A program made the translations under genes and the position numbers. Shown piece after piece: positions 6,043 to 11,982 of a stretch of 11,982 nucleotides of DNA. The notes beneath the pieces are model-generated. The model did no database searches, had not been told where the DNA came from, and saw only the letters and a list, made by a program, of their open reading frames with translations. The DNA comes from Zwartia sp. (GTDB taxonomy: Bacteria; Pseudomonadota; Gammaproteobacteria; Burkholderiales; Burkholderiaceae_B): contig JAURZO010000061.1 in assembly GCA_030653405.1 (NCBI GenBank), positions 1 through 11,982 on the forward strand, written 5' to 3'. Each line of letters opens with the position of its first letter. The stretch's first letter is position 1.

Positions 6043-6638
6043 GAGGGGTTGTGTGGCGCTTGAAAAGCTTCTGGACTATTAAAGTTGGTAAATGACTCAG
6101 CGTCTTCGAACATGACTGCAACTGCAGCAATGCTCTTGAGCCAATCCAAAACGGCACCATGGCCAGCATCGAGTTGTTTGCCGAGCGGTCCCGCAGCAGA
6201 GGGCTTGAGCAAACAGCAAAGTGGTTGTGGACCCTCTCGTGTCACAGCATAGGCCGCAGCCGCAACAATATTTTCTGAAAGAGCCTGCTCAAGTTGCTCA
6301 TAAAGCTCAATAGGCAGGCGCGGTGTGTCACAAGGGATGACTAGCAAGTTGTTTTTCTTACAACGCATGAGTCCCGCTTCGATACCAGCAAGCGGTCCCA
6401 TGAAATCACGACGCTCATCGGTCACGACAGTATGACCTGTTTGCTGATAAGCATCGACGTTACGGTTTGCACTGATCAAAATACGGGATGGAGGAGGCGT
6501 TTGTCGGGTGAGACACGTCAAGGCATGTTCGATCATCGGCAAACCCTGCCACATGACCCAGCCTTTGTCCTTGCCGCCCAGTCTCGATCCGCGACCACCG
6601 GCCAGTATCAATGCATCATAGGGATGTTTTATTTCCAT
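6039..6638 (-). CDS. mobA: Molybdenum cofactor guanylyltransferase
   Basis: MobA joins GMP from GTP to Mo-molybdopterin, making the guanine dinucleotide cofactor used by DMSO-reductase-family enzymes such as nitrate reductases and formate dehydrogenases. The 199-residue protein has the nucleotide-binding signature LAGGRGSRLGGKDKG (12-26), DFMGPLAGI (78-86) and the metal-site Asp in PCDTP (102-106). Length is normal (E. coli 194). Its start overlaps the end of moaE by 10 bp and its stop overlaps the moaC start, so it sits firmly inside the Moco operon. Having mobA here suggests the cell's main Mo enzymes use the bis-MGD form; this is inference from the gene alone. Confidence 0.95.
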   Translation of the reverse strand: MEIKHPYDALILAGGRGSRLGGKDKGWVMWQGLPMIEHALTCLTRQTPPPSRILISANRNVDAYQQTGHTVVTDERRDFMGPLAGIEAGLMRCKKNNLLVIPCDTPRLPIELYEQLEQALSENIVAAAAYAVTREGPQPLCCLLKPSAAGPLGKQLDAGHGAVLDWLKSIAAVAVMFEDAESFTNFNSPEAFQAPHNPS

Positions 6639-7108
6639 CTTGCCGCCGCTTGATTGTCACTGTCGCGCGCCTCAATCCAGCGCGGACCCTCGGGTGTCCA
6701 TTCTTTTTTCCAAAAAGGGGCTTCTGTCTTGAGATAGTCCATGACAAAGGCATTGGCTTCATAGGCGTCTGCCCGGTGCGCACTGGCAGTCAGTACCAAT
6801 ACGATCTGATCACCCGGGTACATTTTTCCAATGCGATGCACCACGCGTACAGCTTGCAAAGACCAACGTTGTTGGGCTTGCTCAAGAATTTTTTGTAGTG
6901 ACTTTTCGGTCATGCCTGGGTAGTGTTCAAGCTCGAGTGCGACAACGTCGTGTGCGAGATTTAGATCGCGTACTGTGCCCACAAAGGCCACGACAGCACC
7001 GATCCCGCGATCACCCGCCAAGAGGGCAGTGTACTCAGTACCTAAGTCAAAATCTTCCTGTTGAACGGCAACAGACAGACGCGCTGTGATCAGTTGCGGG
7101 GTTGTCAT
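6629..7108 (-). CDS. moaE: Molybdopterin synthase catalytic subunit
   Basis: MoaE dimerises and works with MoaD, whose thiocarboxylated C-terminus donates sulfur, to turn cyclic pyranopterin monophosphate into molybdopterin. The 159 residues include AFVGTVRD (41-48), LELEHYPGM (58-66), HRIGKMYPGD (91-100), ASAHRADAYEA (109-119) and LKTEAPFWKKE (126-136), whose Lys127 and Lys134 correspond to the catalytic pair Lys119 and Lys126 of E. coli MoaE. The start codon directly abuts the moaD stop, and the end overlaps mobA by 10 bp. The C-terminal tail after about residue 150 is not conserved. Confidence 0.96.
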   Translation of the reverse strand: MTTPQLITARLSVAVQQEDFDLGTEYTALLAGDRGIGAVVAFVGTVRDLNLAHDVVALELEHYPGMTEKSLQKILEQAQQRWSLQAVRVVHRIGKMYPGDQIVLVLTASAHRADAYEANAFVMDYLKTEAPFWKKEWTPEGPRWIEARDSDNQAAARWK

Positions 7109-7366
7109 TTAGCCCCCCGTGACGGGTCTGAAAATCGCCAGGTCCGCGTCTTGAATCAAAGGTGTATCGAGCTGCACCATTTCTTGGTTCATCGCGACTC
7201 GAAAAGCTTGTGAACCATCAAAGGTCTCTGCCCAACACCCACCGCGCGCCGAGAGATGCGTGATGAGGTCACGGACTGTTTGCACGCTTGCGGGGGCTTG
7301 CACGTATTCCTCGGCGATGCCGAATTTTTCTCTGAGCTGCGCGAAATAAAGGACTTTAATTTTCAT
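7109..7366 (-). CDS. moaD: Molybdopterin synthase sulfur carrier subunit
   Basis: MoaD is the small ubiquitin-like sulfur carrier of molybdopterin synthase. The 85-residue protein begins MKIKVLYFAQLREKFG and ends FRPVTGG; the terminal Gly-Gly is the site of adenylation by MoeB and thiocarboxylation. The frame is open upstream to 7483, but that extension runs 94 bp into moeA and has no MoaD similarity; the ATG at 7366 gives the normal size (E. coli 81) and is chosen here. It starts 23 bp after moeA stops and ends directly against moaE. No strong ribosome binding site is seen, so coupling to moeA is likely. Confidence 0.95.
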   Translation of the reverse strand: MKIKVLYFAQLREKFGIAEEYVQAPASVQTVRDLITHLSARGGCWAETFDGSQAFRVAMNQEMVQLDTPLIQDADLAIFRPVTGG

Positions 7367-7389
7367 GATGTTTGATCTGATGATGCGGC

Positions 7390-8613
7390 TCAGTGCAACA
7401 GCTCGGTCAGTGCAAGATAGCGAAGCGTATCGCCTGGAGTAATCGTGGTCTCGGGCGCCAAGTCCACCAGACCGTCTGCCCACGCCAGACTACTCATGAC
7501 CCCCGAGCCCTGATTGGGCCATAGGTCTAGTACTGGCACACCTTCTGCATTCGAGGAAACTTTGACGCGCAGGAATTCGCGACGCTTGTCAGGTCGAGGC
7601 CAGGAAAAATTTGCCTTGGCCGCCAGATATTTGAGTGCTGTGTCTTGCGCGCCCATGCGCTTGAGCAAGAAGGGCCGAGCCATCAGCAGAAAGGTGACAA
7701 ACGCGCTGACAGGGTTGCCGGGTAGACCAATGAAATCAGCCTGACCGACGCGTCCATAGGCGAGCGGCTTGCCAGGCTTCATGGAGATTTGCCAGAGGTC
7801 AAGGCTGCCTAGCGCACTCACCGCAGCTTTGACGTGATCTTCTTCGCCTACAGAGACACCACCGCAGGTAATGATGACATCATTTTCGTTCGCGGCTTTG
7901 GACAGAGCGTCCCGAGTGGCTTGCGCGGAGTCACGGACAATGCCGTAGTCTGTCACGCTGCAGCCCAGTTGAGCCAAGAGGCCATTGATCGCGTAGCGAT
8001 TACTGTTGTAAATGGCCCCAGGTGCGAGCGCTTGGCCAGGTTCAGTCAGCTCATCACCTGTAAAAAAGATGCCTACTTTGAGAGACTTGAACACGGTCAC
8101 GTTCGCGACACCGATCGAGGCGAGCATCGCCAGATGCTGGGCGCCTAAGCGCTGTCCTGCCGCTAATACCAAACCACCCTCAGCAATGTCCTCGCCTTTG
8201 AGGCGAATGTGTTGATGACGCTCAATGGGTTGAGTCAGCGTGATGTTGCCGTTTTCATCTTTGGTGTTCTCCTGCGGCACAACAACGTTGGCGCCTGCGG
8301 GGACGGGTGCGCCTGTAAAAATGCGCGCAGCGGTGTCCGGGGCGAGTGCTGTACCGGTTTGACCTGCCGCGATCCGTTGCGTGACTGGAAACTGAGCAGG
8401 CAGGGCGGTAAAGTCTCTGACGTGGAGTGCATAACCGTCCATCGCGGAGTTATCAAACCCCGGGACATTGATCGGCGACATGACCGCTTGCGCGAGTGCC
8501 CGTCCTTGGGCTTTTAAAAGTGGAAGCTTTTCGGTATGTGTCGGTTCGACGGCACTGGTCAGTAAAGTCTGACGTGCGTCTTCGAAATTCAGGAGGTTGG
8601 CTCTGGGTTTCAT
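7390..8613 (-). CDS. moeA: Molybdopterin molybdenumtransferase
   Basis: MoeA inserts molybdate into adenylated molybdopterin, releasing AMP. The 407 residues carry the family's landmarks: PGFDNSAMDGYA (51-62), ARIFTGAPVPAGAN (96-109), TGDELTEPG (185-193), IYNSNRYAI (201-209), GGVSVGEEDHVK (251-262), MKPGKPLAYG (278-287) and GLPGNPVSAF (296-305), followed by the C-terminal domain. Length matches E. coli MoeA (411). It starts 55 bp after moaA ends. The adenylating partner MogA/MoaB is not in the window, so it must be encoded elsewhere if the pathway is complete. Confidence 0.96.
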   Translation of the reverse strand: MKPRANLLNFEDARQTLLTSAVEPTHTEKLPLLKAQGRALAQAVMSPINVPGFDNSAMDGYALHVRDFTALPAQFPVTQRIAAGQTGTALAPDTAARIFTGAPVPAGANVVVPQENTKDENGNITLTQPIERHQHIRLKGEDIAEGGLVLAAGQRLGAQHLAMLASIGVANVTVFKSLKVGIFFTGDELTEPGQALAPGAIYNSNRYAINGLLAQLGCSVTDYGIVRDSAQATRDALSKAANENDVIITCGGVSVGEEDHVKAAVSALGSLDLWQISMKPGKPLAYGRVGQADFIGLPGNPVSAFVTFLLMARPFLLKRMGAQDTALKYLAAKANFSWPRPDKRREFLRVKVSSNAEGVPVLDLWPNQGSGVMSSLAWADGLVDLAPETTITPGDTLRYLALTELLH

Positions 8614-8668
8614 GCGATTTGGCTTTCATAAGGCTGAATCCAGACTTTAACTCACCCGCAAGAGGGAC

Positions 8669-9661
8669 TCAGCCTCCCGTTTGCGACATGAAGCGAATAA
8701 TTTTGGTGGGCGCTTCGCGGAATTCGTGGCGCTCAGGCTTCAGTTCAATGCCTTGCCGCAACGTTTGTTCGAGCTCTTCATCAGAAATACCGGCTCGTAA
8801 CAGTGGTCTGAGCTCAACCTTTTCTTCCTGACCCAAGCAAAGATATAACGTGCCGTCGACCGACAAACGTACCCTGTTACAGGTCTCACAGAAGTGTTGA
8901 CTAATGGGGGTGATCAGGCCGATCTGGCCGCGACCGTCGCGGGTGCGCCAGTAGCGCGCGGGGCCACCGCCCATTTCTTTGATTTCAGGAATGAGATCGA
9001 AGCGCGTCCGCAGTTTCTCGAGAATAGGCCCCAGCGGGGTATACCCCGAGGCAAGCCCGGTGCTCCCCATCGGCATGGTTTCAATCAGGCGCAGAATAAA
9101 GCCGCGATGGATGCAGAATTCGGTCATGGCTTCGACCTCATGCTCGTTCACACCAGGCATGACCACCATGTTGAGCTTAATGGGTGCAAAACCATGTTGC
9201 TCGGCGGCATCAAGGCCGGCCATCACATCATCGATGGTGTCTCGTCCCGTGATTTGAGTGACACATTCACGGTTCAAACTGTCGAGACTGATGTTGAGGC
9301 GCGTGACGCCCGCCGCACGCAAAGCTTGTGCGTACTTGGGTAACTGAGTGCCGTTGGTGGAAAGAGACAGGTCGCGTATGCCAGGAAGGGCGCTGATCCG
9401 TGCGGCCAAATCAGGCAAATTACGTCGCAATAAGGGTTCGCCACCCGTCAGTCGGATGCGAGAGGTTCCGAGCCGCGCAAAAGCGCCAACGACGCGTTCG
9501 ATTTCGTCGAAGGTCAACCAATTTTTGGGTTCTTGGTAGCCTTTAAAGCTTTTAGGCAGGCAATACGTGCATTTCATGTCGCAACGATCCGTCACCGACA
9601 AGCGCAGGTATTCGATACTTCTACCGAAGCGGTCTATGAGAGGTGCAGAGGTATGATTCAT
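8669..9661 (-). CDS. moaA: GTP 3',8-cyclase
   Basis: MoaA is the radical SAM enzyme that starts Moco synthesis by cyclising GTP. From the ATG at 9661 it has 330 residues. The N-terminal SAM cluster motif is CX3CX2C (C27, C31, C34, in VTDRCDMKCTYC); the C-terminal substrate cluster is CX2CX13C (C258, C261, C275, in HFCETCNRVRLSVDG). LTGGEPLLR and STNGTQ are also present, and the protein ends TGG, the Gly-Gly tail needed for activity. An upstream in-frame TTG at 9679 would add six residues; neither start has a clear ribosome binding site, and I prefer the ATG. It is the first gene of the Moco operon, and its promoter must lie in the 172-bp gap shared with the divergent SMR exporter. Confidence 0.96.
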   Translation of the reverse strand: MNHTSAPLIDRFGRSIEYLRLSVTDRCDMKCTYCLPKSFKGYQEPKNWLTFDEIERVVGAFARLGTSRIRLTGGEPLLRRNLPDLAARISALPGIRDLSLSTNGTQLPKYAQALRAAGVTRLNISLDSLNRECVTQITGRDTIDDVMAGLDAAEQHGFAPIKLNMVVMPGVNEHEVEAMTEFCIHRGFILRLIETMPMGSTGLASGYTPLGPILEKLRTRFDLIPEIKEMGGGPARYWRTRDGRGQIGLITPISQHFCETCNRVRLSVDGTLYLCLGQEEKVELRPLLRAGISDEELEQTLRQGIELKPERHEFREAPTKIIRFMSQTGG

Positions 9662-9726
9662 CACAGTTGTATCAGCCAAGCAAGTTGAGACACGTTCACT
9701 ATGAATGTACTCTTATTTTGCCCGAT

Positions 9727-9748
9727 GTTGATCAACTAGCCCTGCTAG
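9727..9748. promoter_or_regulatory. Two abutting palindromes between moaA and the SMR exporter gene
   Basis: GTTGATCAAC (9727-9736) is a perfect 10-bp palindrome, and CTAGC-CCT-GCTAG (9736-9748) is a 5-bp inverted repeat sharing its first base. They sit 65 bp upstream of the moaA ATG and 86 bp upstream of the exporter's GTG, where a regulator of either could bind. They do not match the ModE operator, nor an FNR box, as the spacing between the TTGAT and ATCAA halves is wrong. Function is unknown. Confidence 0.3.
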
Positions 9749-9833
9749 GTGAGCGGGTATCTGCGCCATAATGCCAGTCATGTCACGGTGTTTCAATACA
9801 ACCGATTGTTTTTATTAAGTTTTAGGTGTTTTC

Positions 9834-10154
9834 GTGAATATTTACTGGGGTGCGCTACTGGTAGCAGGTCTTTTTGAGGTCGGCTGGCCGCTGGGTTTAA
9901 AGCTCGCAGGTGCGCCCGGCATGAAGATCTGGGGTATTGCGCTGGCCATCATCAGTATGGCGCTGAGCGGAGCGTTGCTGTGGTTTTCTTTGCGCGAAAT
10001 ACCAATTGGCACAGCCTACGCAGTCTGGACCTCGATTGGTGCGGTCGGAACCTTTGCAATCGGGGTCTTTTTCTTTGGTGATCCCAGCATGCCCATCCGT
10101 TGGGTTGGTGTGGCATTGATCATTCTTGGCGTGGTTTTGCTCAAGCTGGGATAG
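9834..10154 (+). CDS. SMR-family exporter of the SugE/Gdx (guanidinium) subtype
   Basis: The 106-residue protein is a four-helix small multidrug resistance transporter of the inner membrane, working as an antiparallel dimer driven by protons. The essential Glu is E15 in AGLFEVGWPLGLK (11-23), and GTAYAVWTSIGAVGTF (59-74) follows the second helix. The GLFEVxWxxGLK and AVWTxIGAVG patterns are those of SugE/Gdx, which exports guanidinium ion, rather than EmrE-type drug pumps. The start is a GTG with AGGTG (9824-9828) 5 nt before it. A guanidine riboswitch often precedes such genes, but I see no ykkC-type fold or paired ACGR hairpins in 9680-9833. It is divergent from moaA and convergent with the DUF2252 gene, whose stop lies 20 bp away. 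Confidence 0.88.
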   Translation: MNIYWGALLVAGLFEVGWPLGLKLAGAPGMKIWGIALAIISMALSGALLWFSLREIPIGTAYAVWTSIGAVGTFAIGVFFFGDPSMPIRWVGVALIILGVVLLKLG

Positions 10155-10156
10155 AC

Positions 10157-10181
10157 AGGCTTGCAGGCTGAGATCAAGCCT
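10157..10181. repeat. Inverted repeat at the convergent ends of the SMR and DUF2252 genes
   Basis: AGGCTTG (10157-10163) and CAAGCCT (10175-10181) form a 7-bp perfect stem with an 11-nt loop, spanning the 19-bp gap and the last codons of the DUF2252 gene. It could act on transcripts from both sides, but no T-run follows on either strand, so a terminator role is only possible. Confidence 0.35.
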
Positions 10182-11592
10182 CGGTGTGGGCTTGGATGCG
10201 TCCTTCGCGGATTGCAGTGATAAACGCGCGATAGTCCAGACGGTTTTGTGCTGCGTACTCGACCGCAAACTCACCAATGGCATCATCGAAAGTCCTGCCC
10301 GTACCCATATAACCTGAAATCATGGCCGCATCGCCGGTTCGAGCGTGCGCACGTGCTAAAGCGTGTGCACACATTTTTGCGTAATGCTTCATCGCTTCTG
10401 TATCCCAGTCTTCGATGATCGCAGAGAGCTTCAGGTCGCGAAGCTGACGTATGTAGAAATCACGACCATTCATCCCTCGGGTCCAACCTAAAAAGGCATC
10501 GCTTGCGGTTTGCATTAACCGCTGACCTGCAACGACGCGCTGACCGTGATTGGCATGCAGGCTTTTGCCGGCGTAGGGCTCGAGGACCGAAGGGCGCGCT
10601 TCTTTGACTTGCAGGAAAAGAGGATCGTTGTCTGCCGCCATAAATAGCGCGATACCGCACCGTGTTCCAACGCTTCCCACTCCCACAACTTTCATGGCAA
10701 GATCAAAATAATGGAAGCGATCAAAGAGGGTTCTGATGTGTTCAGGCAAGCTCTCTTTATAGGCGGCAATCACAGCGCGATATCCCGTTTCAACGCCGGG
10801 TGCTACCTCTGTTGATGGATGAAAAATGAGAGGCGGTTCATCTTTAATTTTTGGCGTACCACCGTCGTGGACGACAAGCTTCGGGTACAAGAAATCAGGT
10901 TGAGATTTGCGCTCCTCACGGTCAATGCGATCAGCCATATGCTTGCGAACGCGACGGACAACGTCTGGGTCGGCCAGGCGGTTACTGTAGTTGCGTAAAT
11001 CAATCTTGTCATACCAAACATCAAGTGTGCGCATCCCTGCATAGTCGGTCATGCGCTCCCGATATTCTCGAGCCATTTCCGTCGCCACGCGCGAAGCATC
11101 GCTCATTGGGAGTTCGATATGCCGGGCGGCAATCACAACGCTGGCTGCCAGTCGTTTAAGGTCCCACTCAAAAGGTGCTGGCAACGTTTCGTCAAGGTCA
11201 TTGATGTCAAAAACAACATTGCGTTCGGGTGTTGCAAAACCTCCAAAGTTCATGAGGTGGGCATCACCGCAGGCTTGAACGCGTAATCCGCTCGTGGGTG
11301 TTTTGGATAGGTCAGCCGCCATGAGCGCAGCAGCGCCCCGGTAAAACGCAAAGGGCGAATGGGACATCCGGCCAAAACGGATCGGGATGAGCTCTTGAAT
11401 GCGGTCGGCGTTGGACTCGCACAAAATATCAACTGGGTCGCGCCGATTTTTTGGAAGATCCCAAGACGCATGGGCGCTTCTGGGCGTTTGCTCTCGCAGC
11501 GCTCTGCCAAGTGCTGACCGCTCTTCTATTGTTCGGTAGGGCGTAAAACCGTCACCGTTATTTTTTATTTTTTTGGGGGAGGTTTTAGCCAT
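10174..11592 (-). CDS. DUF2252 family protein, kinase-like motifs, function unknown
   Basis: The 472-residue protein is a full-length DUF2252 member. Signature segments are SPFAFYRGAAALMAADL (79-95), the strongly conserved CGDAHLMNFGGF (108-119), VVFDINDLDETLPAPFEWDL (126-145), VVGVGSVGTR (302-311) and LFLQVKEAR (325-333). GDAHxxNFG followed by FDINDxDE resembles the catalytic loop and metal-binding Asp of aminoglycoside-phosphotransferase-like kinases, so a phosphotransferase role is likely but unproven. The Gly-rich GVGSVGT and the Lys330 strand come after those motifs, the reverse of a normal kinase. The ATG at 11592 has GGAG (11604-11601) 8 nt before it. No signal peptide; cytoplasmic. 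It follows the DUF1080 gene by 80 bp in the same direction, possibly co-transcribed. Confidence 0.88.
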   Translation of the reverse strand: MAKTSPKKIKNNGDGFTPYRTIEERSALGRALREQTPRSAHASWDLPKNRRDPVDILCESNADRIQELIPIRFGRMSHSPFAFYRGAAALMAADLSKTPTSGLRVQACGDAHLMNFGGFATPERNVVFDINDLDETLPAPFEWDLKRLAASVVIAARHIELPMSDASRVATEMAREYRERMTDYAGMRTLDVWYDKIDLRNYSNRLADPDVVRRVRKHMADRIDREERKSQPDFLYPKLVVHDGGTPKIKDEPPLIFHPSTEVAPGVETGYRAVIAAYKESLPEHIRTLFDRFHYFDLAMKVVGVGSVGTRCGIALFMAADNDPLFLQVKEARPSVLEPYAGKSLHANHGQRVVAGQRLMQTASDAFLGWTRGMNGRDFYIRQLRDLKLSAIIEDWDTEAMKHYAKMCAHALARAHARTGDAAMISGYMGTGRTFDDAIGEFAVEYAAQNRLDYRAFITAIREGRIQAHTEA

Positions 11593-11672
11593 GTTCAGAG
11601 CTCCACAATGTTATCAACAAACGATTTGCAGAGCTATTTTAGGGCTTGTCAGCACGTTGTGGTGTGATGTAT

Positions 11673-11982
11673 TCAGAGCTCTGTGATCTGCACCTTGCGC
11701 CACTTGATGATGCCTCCAGTTGCACCCTTGACCCCGGAGCCAAATTGCAAGGCAAAAGGACCTGCCGCATACTTGCTGTCCCGTAGGTTTACTGTCGTGA
11801 CGCCATTTAACTTGACGCTGATGTCGTCGCCTTTGGCAGAAATCTCCAAGGTGTTCCACTTTCCGCCCGCTTTGTAAATCGATGGCACAGGAACTTTTGC
11901 GAAGTTGACAATTGCGCCGGTTGCGTAGATGGGATCGGGACGAATATCCCAGATGTTCACCTCATAAGAGTTATCAGCCCCA
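11673..11982 (-). CDS. DUF1080 (3-keto-disaccharide hydrolase-like) domain protein, C-terminal part
   Basis: The frame stays open to the right edge, so only the last 102 residues are seen; the GTG at 11960 is internal, since GADNSYE precedes it in frame. The segment VNIWDIRPDPIYATGAIVNF, then GGKWNTLEISAKGDDISVKLNGV and the ending GGIIKWRKVQITEL are typical of the concanavalin-like DUF1080 fold: a WN-x-LEI-x2-KGD strand, a LNG turn, and the closing FRN/WRK-x-I-x-EL. Such proteins act on or bind sugars (3-keto-glycoside hydrolases) and are usually exported; any signal peptide would be outside the window. No functional link to the DUF2252 gene is known. Confidence 0.8.
   Translation of the reverse strand, partial: GADNSYEVNIWDIRPDPIYATGAIVNFAKVPVPSIYKAGGKWNTLEISAKGDDISVKLNGVTTVNLRDSKYAAGPFALQFGSGVKGATGGIIKWRKVQITEL

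Noticed and set aside
7367..7483. Longer moaD beginning at 7483
   Set aside because: It overlaps moeA by 94 bp, and the extra 39 residues are out-of-frame moeA sequence with no MoaD similarity.
8894..9343. Plus-strand 149-codon open frame across moaA
   Set aside because: It lies wholly inside moaA on the opposite strand, has no recognisable domain, and moaA coding evidence is decisive.
11594..11681. Direct repeat TTCAGAGCTC at 11594-11603 and 11672-11681
   Set aside because: Ten bases around a palindromic hexamer, one copy overlapping the DUF1080 stop codon; no further copies or structure, so probably chance.

Overview
The window looks like a Gram-negative chromosome segment, most likely a betaproteobacterium of the Burkholderiales type. 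This rests on overall protein similarity recalled from family knowledge, moderate GC and gene content; no rRNA or other phylogenetic marker is present, so the assignment is tentative.

Layout. Positions 2-823 (+) carry the 3' part of a RhuM-type virulence protein fused to a Fic/Doc domain; the gene starts left of the window. Positions 824-1520 hold no intact gene but much debris: a weak hairpin behind rhuM, an 18-nt match to the 3' end of a tRNA, a decayed ParE-type toxin with the tail of a probable antitoxin in front of it (minus strand), and four tandem 22-bp units built on a palindrome. Next, on the plus strand, come a nitronate monooxygenase-family flavoprotein (1521-2738) and, overlapping its end, hemN (2720-4117), with an FNR/Dnr-like box upstream. 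On the minus strand, 4184-9661 reads moaA-moeA-moaD-moaE-mobA-moaC and then a GT4 glycosyltransferase. Divergent from moaA is a SugE/Gdx-type SMR exporter (9834-10154). The right end has, on the minus strand, a DUF2252 protein (10174-11592) and the C-terminal part of a DUF1080 protein cut by the window edge.

How the genes work together. The six Moco genes cover most of the path from GTP to molybdenum guanine dinucleotide: MoaA and MoaC make cyclic pyranopterin monophosphate, MoaD and MoaE make molybdopterin, MoeA inserts molybdate and MobA adds GMP. MogA/MoaB (adenylation) and MoeB (MoaD activation) are not in the window. HemN makes haem without oxygen. Together with Moco this suits anaerobic or nitrate-linked respiration, and the FNR-like site fits that. 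The left end looks like accessory DNA in decay next to this housekeeping block.

The best candidates for something less described are the RhuM-Fic fusion, the 22-bp palindrome array, and the kinase-like motif order in the DUF2252 protein.
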